NCBI RefSeq assembly: GCF_003600685.1
Contig: NZ_CP032084.1
Location: forward strand, 2,852,001 to 2,916,000
Source of the DNA: Achromobacter sp. B7
GTDB lineage: Bacteria > Pseudomonadota > Gammaproteobacteria > Burkholderiales > Burkholderiaceae_B
Reading direction: 5' to 3'
Length of the DNA stretch: 64,000 bases
The notes under the pieces: generated by a model
What the model was told of the DNA's origin: nothing
What the model saw: the letters and a program-made list of their open reading frames with translations, nothing else
Database searches by the model: none
Position numbers and translations under genes: made by a program
In this document: one piece after another, positions 26,314 to 34,706 of the stretch
How positions within the stretch are numbered: position 1 is the stretch's first letter
Layout of the letters: each line of letters starts with the position of its first letter

Positions 26314-27787
26314 TCCGGGCTAAGGCATCACCGGGCGTCAAAACCTGGCCCGGGCGTTGCGTGGTGGTCCGTTCCCCATCCCACACCTGGCGGCCATTGA
26401 CCCACACCGCGTGGATGCCCTGGCTTGCCTGAATGGGAGCTGAAAACGTGGCCACATCCGTTACCGTGGCAGGATCGAACAGCACCAGGTCAGCATGATA
26501 CCCCTGGCGCAGCAGACCGCGTTCGGCGATGCCATATTGGTCAGCCGCCAGACCGGTCATCTTGTGGATGGCGGCTTCCAGCGACAGCAGCTGCTGTTCG
26601 CGCACCATCGTGCGCAGCACATTGGTAAAGGTGCCCCATTGGCGGGGGTGCGGGTGCGGATCGAACGGCAGGCCGTCCGAACCGACCATCGTCAGCGGAT
26701 GCGCAAAAATGCGGTTGACGTCGGCGGGGTCCATCAAAAAGTAGATGGCGCCAGCGGGAGCCAGGCGCGCCACGGCGGCCTCGTCGTCTAGGCCCAGCTC
26801 TTGCATGACGTCGCTGAAGTCGCGGCCCGTGGCGTCGGGGTAGCCTTTGGACCACGTGATCATCGTGCGGCTGGCCAGCCGCGCGCGGTCCAGGCGCAGC
26901 ATCGTGGACGTGGCGGGGTAGGGATGGCAGTCCAGGCAAACGGGCTGATTGGCGGCGGCGCGGTTGATCAGGTCCAGCGTTTCGCGCGTGCGGCCATGGT
27001 TGCGTTCGCCGGCCAGCTTGTGGTGCGAGAAGACCACGCGGCAGTCCAGTTCACGGCCGATCAGCAGCGCTTCTTGCATGGCGGGCACGATATGGTCGGC
27101 CTCGTCGCGCAGGTGGGTGGCGTACAGGCCGCGCCGGCCCGCATTATGCGCGGGAAGCAAAGGCCGGCACACGTCGATGATTTCGTCGGTGGGCGCGGCG
27201 CTGGCGGGCGGATAGAACGTTCCCGTCGACACGCCGAAGGCGCCCGCGTCCAGCGCTTCTTGCAGCAGCGCCCGCATGGCGGCGCGCTCAGCGTCGTCGG
27301 CGGGGCGCGACGTGTCGTCCATGACGGCCACGCGCAAGGTGGTGTGGCCCACCAGCGCAATGACGTTCACGGCGGCGGGCGTGTCGCGCAAGGCGTCCAT
27401 CCACGCGCGAAACGTACCAAAGCGGAACAGCTCGGGCGGCCCCAGCAGGTCCAGCGGCTGGGGAATGCTGTCGCATTCCAACGGCGCCAGGCTGATGCCG
27501 CAGTTGCCGGTCACCACCGTGGTGATGCCCTGCGACACCTTGGGCAGCATGTCGGGGTGCGCCAGCAGGTAGCCGTCATCGTGGGTGTGGGAATCGATGA
27601 AGCCGGGCGCCAGCACCTGGCCCCGGCCATCGATGACCGGCACCCCCGCAGGGTGGGCAAAGCTGCCCACGGCCACGATGCGTTCGCCCAGCACGGCCAC
27701 GTCGCCCTGGCGGGCGGGCGCGCCCGAACCGTCGATAAGCGTGGCGCCGGCCACGATGAAGTCTGCCTGCAAGGTGTGCTGCGTCAT
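26306..27787 (-). CDS. N-acyl-D-amino-acid deacylase (D-aminoacylase)
   Basis: A 493-residue amidohydrolase-fold metalloenzyme that removes the acyl group from N-acyl-D-amino acids. The metal motif FIDSHTHDDG contains H67 and H69. The cysteine in TGNCG (C96) matches the bridging cysteine of D-aminoacylases. The later motifs VVFSHHK and LDCHPYP, and the C-terminal small beta domain (VWVNGRQVWDGE), are also family features. It lies 6 bp after the Bug gene and overlaps the racemase gene. I infer an import and breakdown route for acylated D-amino acids. Dihydroorotase-like or D-glutamate-specific activity is an alternative. Confidence 0.88.
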   Translation of the reverse strand: MTQHTLQADFIVAGATLIDGSGAPARQGDVAVLGERIVAVGSFAHPAGVPVIDGRGQVLAPGFIDSHTHDDGYLLAHPDMLPKVSQGITTVVTGNCGISLAPLECDSIPQPLDLLGPPELFRFGTFRAWMDALRDTPAAVNVIALVGHTTLRVAVMDDTSRPADDAERAAMRALLQEALDAGAFGVSTGTFYPPASAAPTDEIIDVCRPLLPAHNAGRRGLYATHLRDEADHIVPAMQEALLIGRELDCRVVFSHHKLAGERNHGRTRETLDLINRAAANQPVCLDCHPYPATSTMLRLDRARLASRTMITWSKGYPDATGRDFSDVMQELGLDDEAAVARLAPAGAIYFLMDPADVNRIFAHPLTMVGSDGLPFDPHPHPRQWGTFTNVLRTMVREQQLLSLEAAIHKMTGLAADQYGIAERGLLRQGYHADLVLFDPATVTDVATFSAPIQASQGIHAVWVNGRQVWDGERTTTQRPGQVLTPGDALARSV

Positions 27788-27793
27788 GAAGGC

Positions 27794-28774
27794 TTAGTCC
27801 AGTTTCTCGATGCCGGCAGTGTCGATGATCTTCTGCCACTTGGCGGTTTCACGGTCGATCAACTGCTTGAACTCTTCCGGCGAGCCCGTTGCCGGTTCGG
27901 CGCCCAGCGTGGCCAGGCCGGTGCGAACGTCGGGTGCGGCCAGGGCTTTCTGGATGGCGGCGTTCAGCTTGGTAACGACGTCGGCCGGCGTACCCTTGGG
28001 CGCCACCACGCCGCCCCAGGCCACCGTTTCATAGCCCTTCAGGCCGGATTCGTCCAGCGTGGGCACATCAGGCATCAGCGCCAGGCGCTTCAGGCTGCTG
28101 ACGCCGATGGCTCGCACCTTGCCGCTCTTGACCAGCGGTGCGGCTTCGGACGTGTTGACGAACAGGTAGTCCAGGCGACCGCCCAGCAAGTCCTGAATGG
28201 CGGCGGGGCCGCCGTTGTACGGGATGAACATGACGTCCAGCTTGGCCATGCTCTTGAACAGTTCGCCGCCCATGTGGCCGGTGGTGCCCACGCCCGACGC
28301 GCCATACGACAAGCGGCCCGGTTCCTTGCGCGCGCGGTCGATCAGGTCTTGCACGCTTTTGACGGGCGATTCGGCCGGCACGATCAGCGCGTTGTACAGG
28401 TCGAACATATGCGCGACCGGCGTCAGGTCCTGGTCGACGTCGTAGGGCAGGCGCTTGAACAGCGAGCGGTTAACCGCCAGCGTGTTGATGTTGCCGTAGC
28501 CCACCGTGTAGCCGTCCGGGGCGGCGCGCTTGACCAGCGCAATGCCGATGTTGCCGGCCGCGCCGGGACGGTTTTCGATCACCATCGTGGCGCCGGTGTC
28601 CTTGGCGATCTGGGTGGTGATCAGGCGCGACAGCACATCGGGCGAACCGCCGGCGGCGGACGGCACGACGAACGTGATGGGCTTGTCGGGATAGCCGTTG
28701 GCGGCCGATGCGGTGGCCACCAGTGTGGCGCTGACGGCCAGCGCGCAAAGGCTGCGGATAAATTGACGATGCAT
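27794..28774 (-). CDS. Tripartite tricarboxylate transporter (Bug family) binding protein
   Basis: A 326-residue periplasmic binding protein. The ATG at 28774 begins a signal peptide of about 24 residues (MHRQFIRSLCALAV to TASAA). Mature Bug features are YPDKPITFVVPSAAGGSPD, RAAPDGYTVGYG and DLLGGRLDYLFV. It leads the operon Bug, D-aminoacylase, racemase, so its ligand may be an N-acyl-D-amino acid or similar carboxylate; this is inference from context. No TctAB membrane genes are nearby. Most extended in-frame sequence upstream overlaps the divergent regulator and is not coding. Confidence 0.9.
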   Translation of the reverse strand: MHRQFIRSLCALAVSATLVATASAANGYPDKPITFVVPSAAGGSPDVLSRLITTQIAKDTGATMVIENRPGAAGNIGIALVKRAAPDGYTVGYGNINTLAVNRSLFKRLPYDVDQDLTPVAHMFDLYNALIVPAESPVKSVQDLIDRARKEPGRLSYGASGVGTTGHMGGELFKSMAKLDVMFIPYNGGPAAIQDLLGGRLDYLFVNTSEAAPLVKSGKVRAIGVSSLKRLALMPDVPTLDESGLKGYETVAWGGVVAPKGTPADVVTKLNAAIQKALAAPDVRTGLATLGAEPATGSPEEFKQLIDRETAKWQKIIDTAGIEKLD

Positions 28775-28860
28775 GGTGGTATTCCCCTTGTTTTGTTGTG
28801 GTGACGGGCGCAGATTACACCCGCGTTGCGGCGCTGCATCATCGAAAAATGTGGCAATCC

Positions 28861-28882
28861 TATAATCCGCCGTTATCGATAA
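28861..28882 (+). promoter_or_regulatory. Minus-10 element and palindrome before the LysR gene
   Basis: A perfect TATAAT at 28861-28866 is followed six bases later by the palindrome ttatcgataa (28873-28882), close to the expected transcription start and 12 bases before the LysR ATG. No good -35 was found. The palindrome could be the autoregulatory operator. Confidence 0.45.
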
Positions 28883-28894
28883 GGGGAAGAAAAA

Positions 28895-29845
28895 ATGGTT
28901 GCGGACGGCTATGCGGACGAGGTCGGACCCAGCGCGGGGCGGCCGTTGAACCTGCGTCAGATCGAGGTCTTCCGGGCGATCATGATGGCCGGCTCGATCA
29001 GCGGCGCGGGCCGCATGCTGCATGTGTCGCAGCCGGCCGTCAGCCGCGTGCTGGCGCTGACGGAAAGCCGGCTGGGCTATCGCTTGTTTGAACGCGTCAA
29101 GAGCCGCTTGTCGCCCACGGCTGAAGCGCGGCGGCTGTATGCGGAAGTAGAGCAGGTGTATGGCGGCATCCAGCGCGTGAACGACCTTGCCGCCAGCCTG
29201 GGTCAATCCGGCGCGGGCATGTTGAAGATCGTGGCCAGCGCCAGCTTTGGGCAGCGGCTGATTCCGATGGCGCTTGAGCGCTTTCGCGGCCGTAATGCGG
29301 ACGCCCGGGTGGACTACCGCAGCGTGACGTTCGACGAACTGGCGGCGTACTTTTTGTCGGGCCAGGCGGACATCGGCATTTCCATGCAGCCGCCCGATCA
29401 TCCCAATTTGACGTCGGTGCGGCTGGCGCGTGTTCCCGTGGTGTGCGTGATGCCCGCCGCGCACCCGCTGGCCAGCCACAACGTGGTGCATCCCGAGGAT
29501 TTTTCATCCGCCGCGTGGATCGGCTATCCGCGCGACACGCCGCTGGGCCGAGCGCTGGTCACTTTTTTTGGCGCAGGGCCACGCCATGCCGCCGCCATAG
29601 AAGTGCATTCGCCGGTGACGGCGTGTTCGTTCGTACAGCAGGGGTTGGGGCCGGCGCTGGTGGACGCGTGGTGCGTATCGCCCGAGCAGTCCGCGCACAT
29701 GGTGCTGCGGCCGATCGCGCCCGAGGCCAGCGTTGAAATCTGGGCCACGCATTCGAACCTGAGCGCGCCGCCGCTGCTGGCGCGCAGGTTTTTGGCGGCG
29801 GTGAAAAAAACGCTGGAGCTGGAAAGCGCCGCCGACACGCAGTGA
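28895..29845 (+). CDS. LysR-family regulator of the D-amino-acid module
   Basis: A 316-residue LysR protein with an N-terminal helix-turn-helix (NLRQIEVFRAIMMAGSISGA, then MLHVSQPAVSRVLALTE) after a 20-residue tail. The C-terminal ligand domain (FGQRLIPMALERF, ADIGISMQPPDHPNL) is normal. It is divergent from the Bug/D-aminoacylase/racemase operon with 120 bp between starts, so it most likely controls that operon. Confidence 0.88.
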   Translation: MVADGYADEVGPSAGRPLNLRQIEVFRAIMMAGSISGAGRMLHVSQPAVSRVLALTESRLGYRLFERVKSRLSPTAEARRLYAEVEQVYGGIQRVNDLAASLGQSGAGMLKIVASASFGQRLIPMALERFRGRNADARVDYRSVTFDELAAYFLSGQADIGISMQPPDHPNLTSVRLARVPVVCVMPAAHPLASHNVVHPEDFSSAAWIGYPRDTPLGRALVTFFGAGPRHAAAIEVHSPVTACSFVQQGLGPALVDAWCVSPEQSAHMVLRPIAPEASVEIWATHSNLSAPPLLARRFLAAVKKTLELESAADTQ

Positions 29846-29906
29846 ATGCGTCCGTTGTCGGCGGGTTCAAAGCAAGCGCGGAGTGTTTCCGGCGCGGTGC
29901 GGGGCT

Positions 29907-29962
29907 CGCAGGGCGCGGTACGCAGGACGCCGGACGCAGGACGCCGGACGCAGGACCGCGGA
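29907..29962. repeat. Four tandem 14-bp repeats in a convergent junction
   Basis: Units: an imperfect copy at 29907-29920, two identical cgcaggacgccgga copies at 29921-29948, and a near copy at 29949-29962. The array fills most of the 124 bp between the LysR stop (29845) and the glutathione S-transferase stop (29970). There is no T-tract terminator here. Confidence 0.85.
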
Positions 29963-29969
29963 CTTGAGA

Positions 29970-30584
29970 TTACGCCAGCCCTTCGGCCTTCAATGCGGCC
30001 TGGACGCCCTTGTCGGCTTCCATGCGCTTTTCAAACGCCGCCAGATTGTCCTGGCCGGCCAGGTCGATTTCCTTGGCGCGCGCCCAGCGCAGCACCACGT
30101 ACAGATAGGCATCGGCGATGGAAGGCGCGTCGCCCGCCAGATACGGCTTGCCGGCCAATTGTGCATCCAGCTGCGCGAACAGCTTGGTCAGCAGCTTGGA
30201 CGCCGAGCCCGCCAGCTCTTTCTGCGCGGCTTCATCGCCCAGGAAGCGAGACGCGCCAAAGATCATCGAGAAGGTCTTGTGGATGTCGGAATTGATGAAG
30301 CCCAGCCAACGGCGGACATCGGCGCGCGAGCGCGCGCTGCCGTCGCCCAGCAACTTGGCCTGCGGGGCCTGCTCGGCGATGTATTCCAGGATGGCTACGT
30401 TCTGCGTAAGGGTCCAGTCACCGTCGCTCAATGCGGGCACGGCGCCCAGCGGATTCACCTTCAGAAAGTCGGGCCCCTTGAGCGCTTCGCGGCTCAATTG
30501 ATGCGTTTCATAGGGCTTGCCCACCCACTCCAGAACAATATGGGAAGCGAGCGAACACGCGCCGGGCATGTAGTAAAGTTTCAT
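29970..30584 (-). CDS. Glutathione S-transferase, bacterial beta/GstA type
   Basis: A 204-residue cytoplasmic enzyme beginning MKLYYMPGACSLASHIVLEW at the ATG at 30584. The N-terminal thioredoxin-like domain has the beta-class cysteine region (PGACSLASH, C10) and VPALSDGDWTLTQNVAI near 57-73 for glutathione binding. The C-terminal helical domain carries LAGDAPSIADAYLY. Probably detoxifies electrophiles. It is divergent from the sugar dehydrogenase gene. Confidence 0.92.
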   Translation of the reverse strand: MKLYYMPGACSLASHIVLEWVGKPYETHQLSREALKGPDFLKVNPLGAVPALSDGDWTLTQNVAILEYIAEQAPQAKLLGDGSARSRADVRRWLGFINSDIHKTFSMIFGASRFLGDEAAQKELAGSASKLLTKLFAQLDAQLAGKPYLAGDAPSIADAYLYVVLRWARAKEIDLAGQDNLAAFEKRMEADKGVQAALKAEGLA

Positions 30585-30721
30585 GTGATCGGGTCTCCTG
30601 AACGAAAGAACGGGCGGGCCCCCGTCCTTGGGCGCTATGGTACGCCACCCCCGGCGCGCTTGGCGCCAACTTGTCATGCCACCCGCGCCCGCATTCCCAC
30701 TCGTTGCCGCCGGAGATGTCC

Positions 30722-31897
30722 ATGCAGTCACGCACCGCCGCAAGCTCGCGCGCGATTCCCTATTTTGCTTTCTCCACGTTGATACTGGCCGGCGCCATCT
30801 GGGCCGCAACGCCCGCTCGCGCCGCGCAGGAGCCCGCGTCGGTGCCGGCGAACGTGACGGCGGTTGTCGGTGGGCTGGATCATCCTTGGGCATTGGCTTT
30901 CCTGCCCGATGGCGGCGGCGTGCTGATCACCGAACGGCCCGGCAATCTGCGTCTGTTGCGCACGCCGGGCGGGTTGTCCAAGCCGCTGGCGGGCGTGCCC
31001 AACGTGGCGGCGCGCGGGCAGGGTGGTTTGCTGGACGTGGCGCTGTCGCCCGACTTCGCTAAGGATCGCTACGTGTACTTGTCGTATGCCGAGTCCGACG
31101 GTGATAAAAGCGGCACCGCCGTGGGCCGTGGCCGGCTGTCCGACGATGCGACCGCGCTGGAAGACTTCAAGGTGCTGTTCCGGCAGGCGCCCAAGCTATC
31201 CTCGGGTCTGCATTTTGGGTCGCGCCTGGTGTTTGACGGCAAAGGCCACCTGTTCATCTCGCTGGGCGAGAACAACCAGCGCCCCACGGCGCAGGACCTG
31301 GACAAGCTGCAAGGCAAGATCGTGCGCCTGACGCTGGATGGTTCGGTGCCCGACGACAACCCCTTCGTGGGCAAGACCGGGGCGCGGCCGGAAATCTGGT
31401 CGTATGGGCATCGCAACCCGCAGGGCATGGCGATGAACCCCTGGACCGGCGAGCTTTGGGTAAACGAACACGGCCCGCGCGGCGGCGATGAAATCAATGT
31501 GGTGCAGCCGGGCAAGAACTATGGCTGGCCGCTGGCGACTTACGGCATCAACTATTCGGGCCAGCCCATCCCCGAGGCCAAGGGCGAGACCGCGCCGGGC
31601 ACCGAGCCGCCGCTGTTCTGGTGGGCCAAGTCACCCGCTATCAGCGGCATGGCGTTCTACAACGCCGACCGCTTTCCGGCCTGGAAGCATTCCGTCTTTA
31701 TCGGCGCGCTGCGCAATCAGAATTTGATCCGCCTGACGCTGGACGGCAACCGCGTCGTGGGCCAGGAATGGCTGCTGGTGGATCGCAAGAGCCGCATACG
31801 TGACGTGCGGCAAGGGCCGGACGGTTATGTGTATGTGTTGACGGACGCATCGCCGGGGCAACTGCTGCGGATAGCGCCAGCGCAATCAGGAGGGTAA
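30722..31897 (+). CDS. PQQ-dependent soluble aldose sugar dehydrogenase (YliI/Asd family)
   Basis: A periplasmic quinoprotein of about 391 residues that would oxidise aldoses with PQQ. The ATG at 30722 is preceded by ggag at proper spacing; another ATG two codons earlier lies too close. A signal peptide of about 34 residues ends ATPARA-AQ. The six-bladed propeller signature runs from GLDHPWALAFLPDGG near the mature N-terminus through GLHFGSRLVF, SYGHRNPQGMA and NEHGPRGGDEIN to DVRQGPDGYVYVLTD. The His in DHPWAL matches the catalytic base of the family. The next gene follows 3 bp later. Confidence 0.9.
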   Translation: MQSRTAASSRAIPYFAFSTLILAGAIWAATPARAAQEPASVPANVTAVVGGLDHPWALAFLPDGGGVLITERPGNLRLLRTPGGLSKPLAGVPNVAARGQGGLLDVALSPDFAKDRYVYLSYAESDGDKSGTAVGRGRLSDDATALEDFKVLFRQAPKLSSGLHFGSRLVFDGKGHLFISLGENNQRPTAQDLDKLQGKIVRLTLDGSVPDDNPFVGKTGARPEIWSYGHRNPQGMAMNPWTGELWVNEHGPRGGDEINVVQPGKNYGWPLATYGINYSGQPIPEAKGETAPGTEPPLFWWAKSPAISGMAFYNADRFPAWKHSVFIGALRNQNLIRLTLDGNRVVGQEWLLVDRKSRIRDVRQGPDGYVYVLTDASPGQLLRIAPAQSGG

Positions 31898-31900
31898 GCG

Positions 31901-32539
31901 ATGAAGACGTACGAATTGATCGGGTCAGCCGGCTGCGGGTCGGCCATTGTGGAAATGGCGCTGGTGCTGGCCAATGTGCCGCACACGCTGACGGACGTGC
32001 CGTACCTGAAGCCCGGCCCCGAGCGCGACCGCTTGCTTGCCCTGAACCCGCTGGGACAGGTGCCTACGCTGATCACGCCCGAAGGCGAGGTCATGACGGA
32101 AAGCGCCGCGATGATCCTGCATCTGCACGATGTGGCGCCGCAAGCGGGCCTGGTGCCGGCCGCCGACAAGCCCGAGCGAGCGCATTTCCTGAATCTGCTG
32201 TTGCGGCTGGTCGCCGCGGTATACCCGACGTTCACCTATGGCGACATTCCCGCGCAATGGGCGGGCGAAGGCGCCGGGGCGGATCTGCTGCGGGAACGCA
32301 TCCATACGCGGCGCGCCGAGTTGTGGAAAGAGCTGGAGCAGCAGGCCGGTGCGCCGCATATGCTGGGGCGGCGCTTCTCGGCGCTGGACCTGTATGTGAC
32401 GGTCATGACGCACTGGCGGCCGGGGCAGGCATGGTTCCAGGCCGAATGCCCGGCGTTGACGTCCGTGGCGCGACAGGCCGCGCAGGAACCCAATGTGGCG
32501 CGGGTGCTGCGGCGGCATTTCCCGGCGCCGACCGAATAG
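31901..32539 (+). CDS. Glutathione S-transferase family protein
   Basis: A 212-residue protein with an N-terminal thioredoxin-like GST domain (MKTYELIGSAGCGSAIVEMA; NPLGQVPTLITPEG near 49-62; MTESAAMILHL near 65-75) and an alpha-helical C-terminal domain. Cysteine and serine in SAGCGS could be the catalytic site. It lies 3 bp after the PQQ dehydrogenase gene with an agg ribosome site in the coding end of that gene, so the two form an operon. Substrate unknown. Confidence 0.88.
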   Translation: MKTYELIGSAGCGSAIVEMALVLANVPHTLTDVPYLKPGPERDRLLALNPLGQVPTLITPEGEVMTESAAMILHLHDVAPQAGLVPAADKPERAHFLNLLLRLVAAVYPTFTYGDIPAQWAGEGAGADLLRERIHTRRAELWKELEQQAGAPHMLGRRFSALDLYVTVMTHWRPGQAWFQAECPALTSVARQAAQEPNVARVLRRHFPAPTE

Positions 32540-32613
32540 CGCGTCGCACCGCTGGGTTGATGGCCGGGTGGCGGGGCCGCCGAATCTTGAAGAAACGCGC
32601 GGCGCCGGGCCTA

Positions 32614-33522
32614 TCAGGCCTTGCCGCGCCGCCGGCCCTTGGCGCGGGCTTCGCGCACTGCGATGTACACGCCGCTGCCGGCGATGATCAGCGCGCCCAG
32701 ATAAGCGTAGGCGTCGGGGGCTTCGCGCCAGAAGATCCACCCCAGGATCGTGGCCCAGATCAGACCGGTGTAGTCGAACGGCGCAACGACCGATGCCGGC
32801 CCGATCCGGAAACCCTGCGTGATCAATGCCAGCCCCAATGTGCTGAAAAGCGCGATGCCGCCGAAGTAGGGCAGGTGTTCGGCGGCCGGCGTCTGCCACA
32901 CCCACGGCAAGCCCACCGCGCTACAAATCAATTGCCCAAGCACGATATAGAACGTGGTTGTCAACATGCCTTCGGCGCGGCTGATGCCGCGCGCGGTAAT
33001 CATCATGACGGCGTATAGCAAGGCTGTGGTCAGCGGATACAGCGTGGCCGCCTGAAAGGCATCCGAGCCCGGGCGCACCACGATCAGCACGCCCACGAAG
33101 CCGGCCAGCACCGCCAGCCAGCGCTTGCCGTCGACGCGCTCTTTCAGGATCAGCACGGACAGCGCCGTCACGAACAAGGGCGCGGCAAATGCGATGGCGG
33201 TGGCTTCGGCCAGGGGCAGTGCGCGCAAGCCCAGGTAGAAACAACAGGCCGACACGACGTTGATTGCGCCGCGCAGCAGATGCAAGCCGGGATGCGCGGT
33301 GCGCATGACGCGGCGCCCACCCAGCCACAAAGCCAGCGCGGTGACGAAGGGCAGCGCGATCAGGGCGCGCAGGAACAGGATCTGAAGTGGGTTGTAGTGG
33401 GCGCCCAGCCATTTGGCGTTGGCGTCGCTGAGAGTAAGAAAGAAGATGCCGCCCACCACGCAGGCGATGCCTGCAAAGGCGGAGTGTTCCCGGGCGGCGG
33501 GCAATACAGTCGAGGAAGACAT
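32614..33522 (-). CDS. EamA/DMT-family transporter
   Basis: A 302-residue inner-membrane protein with about ten hydrophobic segments in two EamA repeats. Family features are LPLAEATAIAFAAPLFVTAL near residue 100 and ASVVAPFDYTGLIWATILGW near residue 245. It ends in a basic tail (ARAKGRRRGKA). Probably a metabolite exporter; substrate not predictable. It is convergent with the GST gene; the 74 bp between them show no repeat or T-tract terminator. Confidence 0.9.
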   Translation of the reverse strand: MSSSTVLPAAREHSAFAGIACVVGGIFFLTLSDANAKWLGAHYNPLQILFLRALIALPFVTALALWLGGRRVMRTAHPGLHLLRGAINVVSACCFYLGLRALPLAEATAIAFAAPLFVTALSVLILKERVDGKRWLAVLAGFVGVLIVVRPGSDAFQAATLYPLTTALLYAVMMITARGISRAEGMLTTTFYIVLGQLICSAVGLPWVWQTPAAEHLPYFGGIALFSTLGLALITQGFRIGPASVVAPFDYTGLIWATILGWIFWREAPDAYAYLGALIIAGSGVYIAVREARAKGRRRGKA

Positions 33523-33647
33523 CGGAAACCTGCAAAGGCGGCGCTTCCTGCCGCCGTTAGAGAAAAACGGGTAAAAACCGGGGGTAGAAAACCGCGCCGC
33601 TTAAAAACGCGATAAACCCGGGCGCGCAGCGAAATGGCTTGGCGTGT

Positions 33648-34025
33648 TCAGCCCTGGGCGCGATAGGCGGCCAAAGCCACCATGGCCCATGCGGCCAGGA
33701 ACGCGGTGCCGCCCAGCGGCGTGACGGCCCCCAGCCAGTGGATGCCCGTCAGCGACAGCGTGTAGAGGCTGCCCGAAAACAGCACGATGCCCACGAACAT
33801 CACCAGCCCCGCAGCGGACAGCAGCGGCGACCCAAAGCGTGCGCCCAGGAGCGCGATAACGAACAAGCCCAGCGCATGCACCAGGTGATACAGCACACCG
33901 GTCTGCCAGACGGACAGCAGCTCGGGCGTCAGCATCCGCTTCAGACCATGCGCGCCAAACGCGCCCGCGCCCACCGCCACCATGAGATTAAGCGCCGCAA
34001 GTATCGTCAGCTGCCGGTCCGTCAT
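33648..34025 (-). CDS. DUF423 small membrane protein (YgdD-like)
   Basis: A 125-residue inner-membrane protein. The ATG at 34025 follows a good ribosome site (aagga), better than the TTG two codons upstream. Four hydrophobic segments are visible. The family signature AVGAGAFGAHGLKRML near residues 17-32 is clear, with GSPLLSAAGLVMFVGIVLFSGSLY in the middle. Function of DUF423 is not known. Confidence 0.9.
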   Translation of the reverse strand: MTDRQLTILAALNLMVAVGAGAFGAHGLKRMLTPELLSVWQTGVLYHLVHALGLFVIALLGARFGSPLLSAAGLVMFVGIVLFSGSLYTLSLTGIHWLGAVTPLGGTAFLAAWAMVALAAYRAQG

Positions 34026-34115
34026 TGCCAATCCTTATCGTTGTTCGTGTGTAACGCCGCCTATGATATGCCCAAATGCGGTGCATGCCCGGCAGAACAG
34101 CGGCGCATTTGGCCC

Positions 34116-34161
34116 TTGCGACACGAATTCCAAATGAGATATTATAAATTCTGTTTGGAAT
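34116..34161 (+). promoter_or_regulatory. Promoter and inverted-repeat operator of the Xre/RES module
   Basis: A possible -35 ttgcga (34116-34121) is followed 18 bases later by a -10-like tattat (34140-34145). An inverted repeat, attccaaa (34127-34134) and tttggaat (34154-34161), brackets the -10. The patch is strikingly A/T-rich. It is well placed for autorepression by the antitoxin 60 bp downstream. Confidence 0.45.
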
Positions 34162-34220
34162 ATCTTTGTTTGACTTTGAGCGGCGCCCGCTGTCCGCCCA
34201 GCCGCCAACCGGAGCGCAAC

Positions 34221-34706
34221 ATGACCCTGTCCATTACCGGAAAATCCGCCGAAAAGCGTGACGCCTCGTCGGCCCGGCCGCCGCGCCGCGCCGTGCCGCG
34301 CGCCAAGCAGTTGTTCCAGGAATTGGTGGATAGCCCGCTGAGCGATATGGCGCGCGATGTGCGGCGCGGCCTGCCTGCGCAGATGGTGGACGACGCGGCC
34401 GATTTCCTTCAGGTGCCCAAGTCCGAAATCATGGCCATTACCGAAGTCAAAGCGGCGTCGCTGTCGCGTTGGACCCGCGAAGGGCAGATGCTGCCGTTGG
34501 GGGAATCCGACCGCCTGGCGCGCGTGGCCCGGGTGGCGCGTGTGGCGCGACAGGTGCTGGGCAGCGATGAAGAAGCGGTGCAATGGCTGAACACGCCGGT
34601 GCCCGCGCTGGGCAACGTCAAGCCCTTGTCGCTGCTGACGTCCGACGCCAGCAGCCGGATCGTGGAGGACACCCTGGCCCGGGCAGCGGCGGGCGTGTAC
34701 GCATGA
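34221..34706 (+). CDS. Xre/MbcA/ParS-type antitoxin
   Basis: A 161-residue protein with an Arg-rich N-terminal tail and a helix-turn-helix middle (residues about 55-85: DDAADFLQVPKSEIMAITEV). The conserved C-terminal toxin-binding domain includes ESDRLARVAR, then DEEAVQWLNTPVPALGNVKP and LLTSDASSRIVEDTL. The ATG at 34221 follows a ggag ribosome site; in-frame sequence upstream overlaps the DUF423 gene and is not coding. The stop overlaps the toxin start in ATGA. It neutralises the RES toxin and probably represses the operon. Confidence 0.92.
   Translation: MTLSITGKSAEKRDASSARPPRRAVPRAKQLFQELVDSPLSDMARDVRRGLPAQMVDDAADFLQVPKSEIMAITEVKAASLSRWTREGQMLPLGESDRLARVARVARVARQVLGSDEEAVQWLNTPVPALGNVKPLSLLTSDASSRIVEDTLARAAAGVYA

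Noticed and set aside
26801..28804. 667-codon plus-strand frame over the D-aminoacylase and Bug genes
   Set aside because: It runs antisense across two real genes and their junction; low-complexity Gly/Arg/Gln/His composition.
33639..34220. Upstream in-frame extension of the Xre antitoxin
   Set aside because: Overlaps the DUF423 gene and the candidate promoter; the ATG at 34221 has the ribosome site.
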